DNA of 64,000 bases from Anaerolineae bacterium (GTDB lineage: Bacteria; Chloroflexota; Anaerolineae; Promineifilales; Promineifilaceae): assembly GCA_023384415.1 (NCBI GenBank), contig JAHDWJ010000011.1, positions 1-64,000 of the forward strand, in the 5' to 3' direction. Shown here piece by piece: positions 32,284 to 40,294 of this stretch. A model generated the notes under the pieces. It was not told the origin of the DNA. It worked only from the letters and a program-made list of their open reading frames with translations, and made no database searches. The number at the start of each line of letters is the position of its first letter. Position 1 is the first letter of the stretch. Made by a program: the position numbers and the translations under genes.

Positions 32284-34686
32284 ATGGTGCAGGGAAAAAG
32301 TGGACAGACGATTCATATTACCGGTGTGGTGCAAGGGGTGGGGTTCCGCCCTTTTGTTTATGGCCTGGCCCAGCGGTATGGGCTGACTGGCTGGGTGCGA
32401 AACAGCTCCGCCGGGGTGGAGATTGCCGTAGATGGCCTCCCCGACGCGCTGGCTTCGTTTGGGCAGGCGTTACAAACGGAGCTGCCCCCCCTGGCCCGGC
32501 TAGATCATTGTCAGGTGACACCTCGCCCGGTCAATGGGTTTACCCGGTTTGAGATTGTTTCCTCGCTGCCTGTCCCTGGAGCTTTTCAGCCCGTCTCCCC
32601 GGATATGTCGGTGTGCCCGGACTGCTTGCGGGAGCTGTTTGACCCATCAGACCGCCGGTATCGGTATCCGTTTATTAACTGTACCCATTGTGGCCCTCGC
32701 TTTACCCTCATTCAAGAGTTGCCATATGACCGGCCTTATACGACGATGGCCCGGTTTGAGATGTGCCCGGCCTGCCAGGCTGAGTATGAAAACCCGCTCG
32801 ATCGCCGTTTTCATGCCCAACCGATTGCCTGCCCGGTTTGTGGGCCGCAGGTCTGGCTGCAACAGGCCGCAGACCTGACAGGTTTAGGCAACCTGTCAGG
32901 TCTCACTCAAGAGGACGCGATTCAGGCAGCCCGCCAGCTTTTGGCGGCGGGGCATATTGTGGCTATTAAAGGGCTGGGGGGATTTCACCTGGCCTGTGAT
33001 GGCACTAACGCGGCCGCCGTCGCCAAACTCCGGGAGCGCAAGTTCCGGGTAGATAAGCCGTTCGCCCTCATGGTAGCTGACGCGGCCGCAGCCACCCGCT
33101 ATTGTGAGTTAAGTGAAGCCGAGAAAGAGCTGCTGTGCGGCCGCGAACATCCCATTGTTCTGCTCAAACGCCGCCCCGACTCCCCCATCGTCCCCGAAGT
33201 AGCCCCTGGGCAGCCCTACCTGGGGTTAATGCTCCCTTATACCCCACTCCACTATCTGCTGCTGGAACCGGCCGATGGCTTTCCCCCCGCTCTGGTAATG
33301 ACCAGCGGCAACCTCAGCGAAGAACCCATTGCCCACCAAAACGACGATGCCCTGGCCCGACTGTCCCCATTGGCCGATGCATTTCTGCTGCACAATCGGG
33401 ATATTCATATCCGCTGTGACGATTCCGTAGTGCGGCTTTTGGATAGTAGAGTGACGATTGACGAAACCAATTCAACCTGCCGAAGGTTTGTCCCGCAATC
33501 AGAAACGCCAGGCGAAACCTTCGGCAGGTTTTTCACTCTACGTCGTTCCAGGGGGTACGCTCCCTTGCCGGTTAAACTGCCTTATGCTGCTCCACCCTTG
33601 TTGGCAACCGGCGCGGAGCTAAAAAACAGCTTTTGCCTGACTCGTGATCGCTCCGCTTTTTTGAGCCATCACATCGGCGACCTGGAAAATTATGAGACGC
33701 TGCGCTCCTTCAGCGAAGGAATTGATCATCTGGAGCGGCTGTTCCGGGTGCAGCCAACGCTTATCGCCTGTGATCGCCATCCTGATTACCTGGCAACCCG
33801 GTACGCCCAGGAGCGAACCGAGCGGGAGCAGATTCCTTTGCTAATGGTGCAGCACCATCACGCCCACATCGCGGCGGTCATGGCCGAACATGGGCTGTCC
33901 GGCGACCGGCCAGTGATTGGGGTGGCTCTGGATGGCACAGGGTATGGGGATGATGGCACGATTTGGGGGGGTGAGTTTCTGGTAGCTGATTATGCCGGGT
34001 ACAGCCGTCCATATTATTTGCAGCCGGTGCCGCTGCCCGGTGGCGATAAAGCGGTGCGGGCACCCTGGCGGATGGCTCTGGCCTGGCTGCATCAGGCGGG
34101 CATTCCCTGGGATGAAACACTCCCCCCCGTCGCCTACTCGCTCACTCGCCCACTCACCAACTCGCTAGACATCCTTGCCCACCAGCTAAAAACGGGCCTC
34201 AACGCCCCGCTGACTTCTAGCATGGGCCGGTTGTTTGACGCGGCCGCGTCCCTCATTGGGGTGCGGCAGGTTGTCAACTATGAAGCTCAGGCGGCGATTG
34301 AGTTAGAAACGTGGGTGACAGAGGGGGACGGGGCCGCCTACCCGTTCAGTCTGGAAAATGGGCAGATCAACCCGACACCCTTGTGGCAGGCGATGGTTCA
34401 GGAGTGGCGGGCGGGGGTGGACGCGGCCGCGTTAGCTACCCGCTTCCACAACAGCATCGCCCAAATGGTTGCGGTCGTATGTCAGGAAATTCGGGCCAGC
34501 ACCGGCCTTAAAGAGGTAGTCCTGGGCGGTGGTGTCTGGCAAAATCTAACCTTATTACAGAAAACCATCCCGCTGCTGCATCGAGCCGGTTTTACCGTCT
34601 ATTGGCCCCAAGCCATCCCCACCAACGATGGCGGCCTGGCCCTGGGGCAAGCTGCCATCGCCGCCTGGATGACAAGGAGTAAATAA
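32284..34686 (+). CDS. hypF: Carbamoyltransferase HypF ([NiFe]-hydrogenase maturation)
   Basis: Makes the thiocarbamate on HypE that becomes the cyanide ligands of [NiFe] hydrogenases. The 800-aa protein has the acylphosphatase domain (GVVQGVGFRPFVYGLA), two zinc-finger pairs (CPDCLREL, CTHCGPRF, CPACQAEY, CPVCGP), the YrdC-like domain (KGLGGFHLACD, MTSGNLSEEPI) and the Kae1-like domain with HHHAHIAAVMAEHGL and VVLGGGVWQNLTLL. Two palindromic elements of 33 and 57 bases and a tandem string are translated inside it without breaking the frame (listed separately). It heads a hypF-C-D-E run. No convincing ribosome-binding site precedes ATG 32284. Confidence 0.95.
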   Translation: MVQGKSGQTIHITGVVQGVGFRPFVYGLAQRYGLTGWVRNSSAGVEIAVDGLPDALASFGQALQTELPPLARLDHCQVTPRPVNGFTRFEIVSSLPVPGAFQPVSPDMSVCPDCLRELFDPSDRRYRYPFINCTHCGPRFTLIQELPYDRPYTTMARFEMCPACQAEYENPLDRRFHAQPIACPVCGPQVWLQQAADLTGLGNLSGLTQEDAIQAARQLLAAGHIVAIKGLGGFHLACDGTNAAAVAKLRERKFRVDKPFALMVADAAAATRYCELSEAEKELLCGREHPIVLLKRRPDSPIVPEVAPGQPYLGLMLPYTPLHYLLLEPADGFPPALVMTSGNLSEEPIAHQNDDALARLSPLADAFLLHNRDIHIRCDDSVVRLLDSRVTIDETNSTCRRFVPQSETPGETFGRFFTLRRSRGYAPLPVKLPYAAPPLLATGAELKNSFCLTRDRSAFLSHHIGDLENYETLRSFSEGIDHLERLFRVQPTLIACDRHPDYLATRYAQERTEREQIPLLMVQHHHAHIAAVMAEHGLSGDRPVIGVALDGTGYGDDGTIWGGEFLVADYAGYSRPYYLQPVPLPGGDKAVRAPWRMALAWLHQAGIPWDETLPPVAYSLTRPLTNSLDILAHQLKTGLNAPLTSSMGRLFDAAASLIGVRQVVNYEAQAAIELETWVTEGDGAAYPFSLENGQINPTPLWQAMVQEWRAGVDAAALATRFHNSIAQMVAVVCQEIRASTGLKEVVLGGGVWQNLTLLQKTIPLLHRAGFTVYWPQAIPTNDGGLALGQAAIAAWMTRSK
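32871..32903. repeat. 33-bp hairpin element in frame inside hypF
   Basis: AGACCTGACAGGTT (32871-32884) and AACCTGTCAGGTCT (32890-32903) are perfect 14-bp inverted repeats around a five-base loop. It encodes about 11 extra residues (ADLTGLGNLSG) after the last zinc-finger pair, in the linker before the YrdC domain, and starts at the third codon position. Confidence 0.9.
33474..33530. repeat. 57-bp family-E element in frame inside hypF
   Basis: AACCTGCCGAAGGTTT (33474-33489) and AAACCTTCGGCAGGTT (33515-33530) are perfect 16-bp inverted repeats with a 25-base spacer; arms match those of the upstream element at 14 of 16 positions. It adds 19 residues (STCRRFVPQSETPGETFGR..) between the YrdC and Kae1-like domains, just before RRSRGYAPLPV. 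It also starts at the third codon position. Confidence 0.9.
34135..34166. repeat. Tandem string translated inside hypF
   Basis: TACTCGCTCACTCGCCCAC.. consists of near repeats of ACTCGCTC/ACTCACC and encodes YSLTRPLTNSL. It looks like the intergenic ACTCGC-type strings of this genome that has entered, or arisen in, a coding region. Confidence 0.6.
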
Positions 34687-35074
34687 TAGCATGAGGCAGG
34701 TTTACAATTTGACCGCCGACCAGGGTTTTATCGGTGATGTGAGATCTACTATCTGCCGTCTGATGGACCAGACTAAATATACCGTCAAACAAAGGGCATA
34801 ATCTGACATTTTGGGTCACTAGAGCTGATTGACGTATAAATCTCATTTTCACAATGACAACAACAGATTGAGAAATAAACGGATATTAATCTTCTCTGGA
34901 AAAATCCGTACCTTTCTTAATCCGTTGTTGTCAGTCTCCAGTCTCTAGCCCAGGTCTAAAATGGAACTTTATAACCTTGATGAGTATAGTGAAAGTTAAA
35001 GGAAGGGTACTGACAGGCAAGGTATCCCACTCACTCCTCAGTCCTCATTGCTTAATCTTACAAAGGAACAAATC
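34687..35074. other. Gap between hypF and hypC
   Basis: No gene. Contains an 79-bp hairpin element (34855-34933), the string GTCTCCAGTCTCTAG, and a run TCACTCCTCAGTCCTCATTGC before hypC. TTGACCG (34711) and its distant inverse CCGTCAAA (34783) form a weak dyad. A promoter for hypCDE may lie near 34960-35040 but none is clear. Confidence 0.55.
34855..34933. repeat. 79-bp long-armed inverted repeat
   Basis: Arms of 30 bases (34855-34884 and 34904-34933) match at about 25 positions, with perfect outer ends TGACAACAAC/GTTGTTGTCA and a 19-base middle. Only one copy is seen in this window. It resembles a small non-autonomous element or a structured RNA. Confidence 0.75.
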
Positions 35075-35335
35075 ATGTGTTTAGGTGTACCAGGAAAAAT
35101 TATTGACCGCTACGAAGCCAATGGGCTGCCCATGGGCAAAATAGATTTTGGGGGCACGGTGCGTGAGGCGTGTCTGGCTTATGTACCCACCGCCCAAATT
35201 GGTGATTACACCGTCATTCACGTCGGTTTTGCCATCAGTATCTTAAGCGAAGAAGAAGCCCAGGCTACTTTAGAAACACTTCGGGGGATGGTGGATATTG
35301 CCGAGGAGTTGGGGCCAGAGGAGCGGGAAAGGTGA
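35075..35335 (+). CDS. hypC: Hydrogenase maturation chaperone HypC
   Basis: A small 86-aa chaperone of the HypC/HybG family that carries the Fe(CN)2CO unit with HypD to the hydrogenase large subunit. It begins MCLGVPGKI, where Cys2 is the essential ligand, and has the AQIGDYTVIHVGFAIS core. Length and motif are standard. AAAGGAACAAATC precedes ATG 35075; a longer frame from 35048 would lose the required N-terminal MC. hypD follows after 86 bases that include an ATCCGTG-type degenerate repeat. Confidence 0.95.
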   Translation: MCLGVPGKIIDRYEANGLPMGKIDFGGTVREACLAYVPTAQIGDYTVIHVGFAISILSEEEAQATLETLRGMVDIAEELGPEERER

Positions 35336-35421
35336 TGGGCAGACGCGGAGACATGGGGACAAGGAGACTTTTCGCCCATCCGCGGCTATCTCATCCGTGA
35401 CCATTGCCAAAGAGGTATTTG

Positions 35422-36531
35422 ATGAAATATGTAACTGAATATCGGGATGCTGACCTGGTGCAGGCGGTTCTGCGGGAAATCAGACGAACAGTGACGCGGC
35501 CGCATACCCTGATGGAAATTTGCGGCGGCCAAACCCATGCCATTGTCCGGCATGGGCTGGACCAACTGCTACCCGAACAGATCGAACTGGTACATGGCCC
35601 TGGCTGCCCCGTCTGTGTCACCCCGCTGGAGCTGATTGACAAAGCGTTGACCATTGCCGAACAGCCCGGCGTCATTTTCACTTCCTATGGAGATATGCTG
35701 CGTGTGCCCGGCAGCGGCCGCGACCTGTTCATGGTGCGAGCCAACGGCGGCGATGTGCGCGTCGTCTACTCCCCCCTGGATGCGGTCAAAATCGCTCAGG
35801 AAAACCCCGACAAACAAGTCGTCTTCTTCGCTATCGGCTTTGAGACCACCGCCCCGGCCAATGCCATGAGCGTTTTGCAAGCCCAGGCGTTAGGGCTGGA
35901 TAACTTCTCCGTCCTCGTCTCCCATGTCTGTGTGCCCCCGGCCATGCACGCCATCTTAGGCTCCCCTGATAACCGGGTGCAAGGGTTCCTGGCTGCCGGG
36001 CATGTGTGCGCCGTGATGGGGTATTGGCAATACCCCCCCATCGCCACCCAATACCAGGTGCCTATCGCTATCACCGGCTTTGAGCCACTTGATGTTATCC
36101 AGGGGATTTTGGCCGTTGTGCGCTCTTTGGAGCAGGGAAAGATAGAAGTCAACAACGCCTACGCCCGCGCCGTCACCTATGAAGGCAACAAAGCGGCTCA
36201 GCAGGTGATTGACCGGGTATTTGAGGTACGTGACCGGCAGTGGCGAGGGATTGGCCCAATTTCCCAGAGCGGCTGGGGTCTGCGGCCGACCTTTGTCCAA
36301 TTTGACGCCGAACACCGCTTTGATCTAGGAGCTATTGATACCCAGGAATCCCCTATTTGTATCGCCGGGCAAATTTTGCAGGGGTTGAAGAAGCCCCATC
36401 ACTGCCCGGCTTTTGGCCGCCAATGTACTCCAGAAACACCGCTGGGGGCCACGATGGTCTCATCCGAGGGGGCGTGTGCCGCTTATTATCGGTATGGCCG
36501 CCACCTCATTTTGGAGTCTGCTCATGTCTAA
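35422..36531 (+). CDS. hypD: Hydrogenase maturation protein HypD
   Basis: A 369-aa iron-sulfur scaffold for Fe(CN)2CO assembly. It has [16 protein letters not shown] (Cys near 36), [11 protein letters not shown] (Cys near 64/67), [15 protein letters not shown] and the C-terminal cluster cysteines around [22 protein letters not shown] in CAAAGAGGTATTTG gives a ribosome-binding site for ATG 35422; the in-frame TTG at 35404 is less likely. It overlaps hypE by eight bases. Confidence 0.95.
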   Translation: MKYVTEYRDADLVQAVLREIRRTVTRPHTLMEICGGQTHAIVRHGLDQLLPEQIELVHGPGCPVCVTPLELIDKALTIAEQPGVIFTSYGDMLRVPGSGRDLFMVRANGGDVRVVYSPLDAVKIAQENPDKQVVFFAIGFETTAPANAMSVLQAQALGLDNFSVLVSHVCVPPAMHAILGSPDNRVQGFLAAGHVCAVMGYWQYPPIATQYQVPIAITGFEPLDVIQGILAVVRSLEQGKIEVNNAYARAVTYEGNKAAQQVIDRVFEVRDRQWRGIGPISQSGWGLRPTFVQFDAEHRFDLGAIDTQESPICIAGQILQGLKKPHHCPAFGRQCTPETPLGATMVSSEGACAAYYRYGRHLILESAHV

Positions 36532-37600
36532 TATCAATGGCCCCAGCCCGGTCACGATGACCGGCCCGGTCTGCCCCACCCCCCTGGCTCACCGAGAGAA
36601 GATTGTCTTAGGGCATGGCTCCGGGGGGAAACTATCCCATGATCTGATCCGCCGCCTCTTTGTGCCCCCGCTGGCAAACCCGGTATTGAATCAGGGAAAT
36701 GATGCCGGGGTGGTTACGTTGGCCGGCAGCGGCCGCATCGCCATCAGTACCGATTCCCATGTGGTGTGGCCGCTCTTTTTCCCTGGGGGGGATATTGGTC
36801 GCCTGGCGGTTTGTGGTACGGTGAATGATCTGGCGATGATGGGCGCGGTGCCCCATTATCTGACCGCCGGTTTTATTTTAGAGGAAGGGGTGGAGATGGA
36901 GCTGCTGGCCCAGGTGGTAGATTCGATGCGCCAGGCGGCCGCCGAAGCCCAGGTTGAGATCGTTGCTGGGGATACGAAGGTGGTGCAGCGGGGCAAGGCC
37001 GATGGAGTATATATCAGCACTGCCGGGGTGGGCCTGATACCAGAGAGATTATCCATCAGCGGCCGCAACGCTCAACCAGGGGATCTCATCATCCTCTCCG
37101 GCCCCATCGGCGACCACGGCATAGCCGTTTTGGGAGCGCGGGGAGAGTTGGGGTTCCAGGCGGATGTGGTCAGCGATGTTGCTCCGCTGAACCATCTGGT
37201 GCAGGCGATGGTAGCCGCCAGCCCGGACCTGCACGTTTTGCGGGACCCAACACGGGGTGGGGTGGCCACGACTCTCAACGAGATTGCCCAACAATCCCAG
37301 GTGGGAATTGTCCTGAATGAGGACAAAATACCAGTGCGGCCGGCGGTGCAGGCGGCCTGTGAGATGTTAGGGTTTGACCCCCTGTATATTGCCAATGAGG
37401 GGAAATTGCTGGCGGTGGTTGCGGCCGCGGCCGCTGATAAAGTATTAGCCGCCATGCACCACACCCGGTACGGTGAAGAGGCGGTCATTGTGGGTGAAGT
37501 TCGAGCTGCACCAGCCGGGCGGGTCTTGCTCAAAACCAGCATTGGCAGCTTGCGGGTGCTAGACATGCTGGCCGGAGAAATGCTGCCGCGAATTTGTTAG
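36524..37600 (+). CDS. hypE: Hydrogenase maturation protein HypE
   Basis: A 358-aa PurM-like protein that receives the carbamoyl group from HypF on its C-terminal cysteine and dehydrates it to thiocyanate. The N-terminal [14 protein letters not shown] motif, the ATP-site [35 protein letters not shown] and [15 protein letters not shown] are all present. The chain ends LPRIC, so the essential terminal cysteine is intact. It overlaps hypD (ATG inside ..CATGTCTAA). hypA and hypB and the hydrogenase subunits are not in this window. Confidence 0.95.
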   Translation: MSNINGPSPVTMTGPVCPTPLAHREKIVLGHGSGGKLSHDLIRRLFVPPLANPVLNQGNDAGVVTLAGSGRIAISTDSHVVWPLFFPGGDIGRLAVCGTVNDLAMMGAVPHYLTAGFILEEGVEMELLAQVVDSMRQAAAEAQVEIVAGDTKVVQRGKADGVYISTAGVGLIPERLSISGRNAQPGDLIILSGPIGDHGIAVLGARGELGFQADVVSDVAPLNHLVQAMVAASPDLHVLRDPTRGGVATTLNEIAQQSQVGIVLNEDKIPVRPAVQAACEMLGFDPLYIANEGKLLAVVAAAAADKVLAAMHHTRYGEEAVIVGEVRAAPAGRVLLKTSIGSLRVLDMLAGEMLPRIC

Positions 37601-37708
37601 ATAAGCTATAAACCCAACTTAGCAGAGAAGGTTGATACTGGATACCCTTAGCAAAAGTGGTGTGCATAGAACGAAAATCAAATTCTGCCGTAACTGTATA
37701 GGTGATCA

Positions 37709-37796
37709 GTCATCCCTCACCCCCGGCCCCTCTCCCACGATGGTAGAGGGGAGCATATTCCCTCTCCTGGGGGAGAGGGCCAGGGTGAGGGGCTGT
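37709..37796. repeat. CCCTCACCCC/GGGGTGAGGG palindromic element
   Basis: CCCTCACCCCCGGCCCCTCTCCCA on the left and GGGAGAGGGCCAGGGTGAGGGG on the right form an inverted repeat of about 22 bases per arm. This type is widespread in many bacterial genomes. It lies 110 bases after hypE and could end its transcript. Confidence 0.85.
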
Positions 37797-37820
37797 ATAG
37801 TTACATTCTGCCTTTAATGA

Positions 37821-38133
37821 CAGCAATTCTCAATTTAGAACCGGCTGTGTGGTAGGGGTGGGACAGGCGGGCCACCATCTGGGTCAAGCGGGTCTACTTC
37901 ATTCCCGCCTGTCTCACCCCTTTGGCCCCTGTTTTAGCCCAAGCGGGGCGGGACAGGCGGGCCACCATCTGGGTCAAGCGGGTCTACTTCATTCCCGCCT
38001 GTCTCATCCTGTTAGCCCCTGTTTTAGCCCAAGCGGGGCGGGACAGGCAGGAACGGAACGGTTTTGTTTGACCAAAACCGTGGCCTACCTGTCCTGCCCC
38101 TGCACTCATTTCTGGGCAAATTGAGAATTGCTG
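37821..38133. repeat. Family-B element, copy 3, with 90-bp tandem units
   Basis: Ends CAGCAATTCTCAATTT and AAATTGAGAATTGCTG are perfect inverted repeats. Inside, a 90-bp unit beginning GGGACAGGCGGGCCACCATC occurs at 37860 and again, nearly identical, at 37950, with a third partial unit at 38040. Each unit contains its own inverse (GACAGGCGGG/CCCGCCTGTC). Confidence 0.9.
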
Positions 38134-38155
38134 CTTTAGTGAATAGTAACTTTAC

Positions 38156-38815
38156 TTAGTGGGAAGATTTATGGTAGGGGGAGACGAATGGGTTCTCTTT
38201 GATCCAGAATCGCCAGGGGATGGAGAGCCACGGTTCAGGGGTTTGCCCCAGGCCGATGCGGGGACCGGTGGTGATGGCGGCCGCAGGGAGTGCGGCCGCG
38301 TCCTCAATCCAGATCATTCCCGTCGTTTCAAATAGAGGGGTTCCATTCAACTGTTTATCAATGGCCATTGCCTGGGCCAGCTTGCCAGGGCCGTTGGTCA
38401 GGGCGGCTAACCGTTTGTTAGAGTTGGCGGTTTCCACTCCCCGCCGTCTGGTGGTCATGTGGGGAATGCCGCTCACCGGCTCCAGAGCGCGGATCAAAAC
38501 GGCGTTGGCCTGCCCATCGCGGCCGCTAACCACGTTGAACATCCAATGGTTGCCGTAGGTGAAGTAGATGTAAGCATGGCCAGGGGGGCCAAACATGGTT
38601 GCCGAGCGGGCCGTGGGGCGGCCGCCATTTTTGGTGCCGTGACAGGCCAGGTCTGGCTCGCTGCTATCACAGTACGCTTCTGTTTCGACAATGCGGCCGC
38701 TCACCCGGTGCCCATCAATAGTTCGCACCAGCAGCTTGCCCAGCAGCGCGGCCGCCACCTCCCGCGCCGGCCGGGCATAAAATGATTGGGGTAGGATGGG
38801 AGGGAGTAGGGGCAT
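38156..38815 (-). CDS. 3-methyladenine DNA glycosylase (AAG/MPG family)
   Basis: A 219-aa base-excision repair enzyme that removes alkylated and deaminated purines. Motifs: RIVETEAYCDSSEPDLACH near residues 41-59, where the Glu activates water, and GHAYIYFTYGNHWMFNVV near 78-95, which carries the base-flipping Tyr. ALIRALEP and NGPGKLAQAMAID follow as expected. Length matches bacterial members. It lies alone between a repeat-rich gap and exported peptidase genes. Confidence 0.93.
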   Translation of the reverse strand: MPLLPPILPQSFYARPAREVAAALLGKLLVRTIDGHRVSGRIVETEAYCDSSEPDLACHGTKNGGRPTARSATMFGPPGHAYIYFTYGNHWMFNVVSGRDGQANAVLIRALEPVSGIPHMTTRRRGVETANSNKRLAALTNGPGKLAQAMAIDKQLNGTPLFETTGMIWIEDAAALPAAAITTGPRIGLGQTPEPWLSIPWRFWIKENPFVSPYHKSSH

Positions 38816-38878
38816 GGCAGTTAGCAGTTCGCAGCCTCCAGTTCCTGGTGTCTCAATCTCCAGTCTCCAATCTCCGCT

Positions 38879-40261
38879 CTATCCCCCAATTGAATCCAAC
38901 GCAATCTGGGCTGGATAGAAATTTTCATTTAGCTCCAGGGCACGGCGGTAGGCAGTGCGGGCTTCGCTGAGTTGGCCTAACCAGGCGTAGGCGTGGCCTC
39001 GGTACAGGTATGTTTCTTCCACATAGCTGGAACCTTCACGCACACGCGGGTCAGAGTGATTGAGCATGGCATTGGTGAGATCGATCATGTCCTGGTAGCG
39101 GCCCAGCTTCATGTAAGCAATGTAGATGCGGAATTGGTACCAGAGCATTCGCCCTGGCAGGCCAATGGCAAAAGCCCGATCAAAAGCGGCCGCGCCCTGC
39201 TGATAGAACGCATTGTCTCCCGTAATTTCCCCCATCGCCGTCAGGCTCGTGCCCAGGTTAAACCAGGCAAACGCATCTTCCGCGTCTGCTTCGGTTTCAG
39301 CCTGGGCTTTAACGGCAGCCATCTGCCACATCATCAATGGCTGGGCCATCTCTGGGCCGATGATTTGTTGTACCAGGAGAGCATCTTTGGGTTCATAGAT
39401 GACAATAAAGGTGTAATTAAATGCCTTCCACCCTTCCAGGATTTGGTTAAAAGAGTCCATGCGGCTGGTGCCATCGAATGGGCCGAGGTACGTATCTTTG
39501 CTATAAAACACGCGCCCTTCGTCATCGTACCCATGCACGGTCAGGTAATGGCCGTACCATCCTTCACCACGTCCCGGATCGTACCCTTTTTCAATGATGA
39601 CTGGCAGCCCATGGGCGATGAACTGTTTGAGCAAGTTTAGATTGCCCCCGGTGTACACCTCAGCCTGCATCCCTGGAATGAAGGCGTTGACGTAATCAGA
39701 CATTTGCCAGGGGCTGACGTTGCGGTCTTGCAGATTTGGTTTGAGGTACGCGGCCGCTTCTGATTGGGTAATGGCGTGACCAAAAAAGTTTAAGACCATC
39801 GTCATATTGGCCGGGCCACAGTTGTTAAAATTTTGCGGCTCTACTACCAACCCCTCAATATTGGCTGAGGGTGGTGGTGGGGGCAGGGTAGGCACAGCCG
39901 TTGGGGATGGGGTGGGGGTGGGTTCCAGGGTGGCCGTTGGTGGCACCTCAGCCTCAGACGATTCGGTAGGTTGGGTGCTTAAGGCGGTGGTAGCGGTGGG
40001 TTCGAGGGTGGCTGTTGGTGTAGATAAGGCCAGGGTAGGGATGACCACTTCCTGTATTTCTACGTTGAGGGCCGAGATGGTGGGATATGGGGTTGTGACC
40101 AATTCCATCACCTCGGCAGCCAGGGCACTACGCTCGGCCAATACATCTTTGTAGGTGGAAGGAATCGCCTCAACCACTTTGGGTAAAGCCAGAATGCCAA
40201 TGACGGCTAAAATTTGTAAAACGACCAGAATGACAATCAGTCGTTTGGTAGATGTTCGCAT
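38879..40261 (-). CDS. Exported C39-like peptidase with TPR-like C-terminus, paralogue 1
   Basis: A 460-aa protein with an N-terminal signal anchor (LIVILVVLQILAVIGILAL), a Pro/Thr-rich linker to about residue 125, a C39-like papain-fold domain (about 130-300) with FNNCGPANMTMVLNF (catalytic Cys) and WYGHYLTVHGYDDEG (catalytic His), and a helical TPR-like tail (AEDAFAWFNLGTSL.., YVEETYLYRGHAYAWLGQL). It probably cleaves peptides or wall-associated substrates outside the membrane. It is downstream of, and clearly homologous to, the next gene. AGGAGTTGTT precedes the ATG. Confidence 0.87.
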   Translation of the reverse strand: MRTSTKRLIVILVVLQILAVIGILALPKVVEAIPSTYKDVLAERSALAAEVMELVTTPYPTISALNVEIQEVVIPTLALSTPTATLEPTATTALSTQPTESSEAEVPPTATLEPTPTPSPTAVPTLPPPPPSANIEGLVVEPQNFNNCGPANMTMVLNFFGHAITQSEAAAYLKPNLQDRNVSPWQMSDYVNAFIPGMQAEVYTGGNLNLLKQFIAHGLPVIIEKGYDPGRGEGWYGHYLTVHGYDDEGRVFYSKDTYLGPFDGTSRMDSFNQILEGWKAFNYTFIVIYEPKDALLVQQIIGPEMAQPLMMWQMAAVKAQAETEADAEDAFAWFNLGTSLTAMGEITGDNAFYQQGAAAFDRAFAIGLPGRMLWYQFRIYIAYMKLGRYQDMIDLTNAMLNHSDPRVREGSSYVEETYLYRGHAYAWLGQLSEARTAYRRALELNENFYPAQIALDSIGG

Positions 40262-40294
40262 AACAACTCCTGAGAAAGTAAGTTTCTAGTTTAT

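Noticed and set aside
37821..38133. CRISPR-like array because of the regular 90-bp period
   Set aside because: Only 2.5 units, no unique spacers, and the whole lies between inverted-repeat ends; it is an internal tandem duplication of a mobile-type element.
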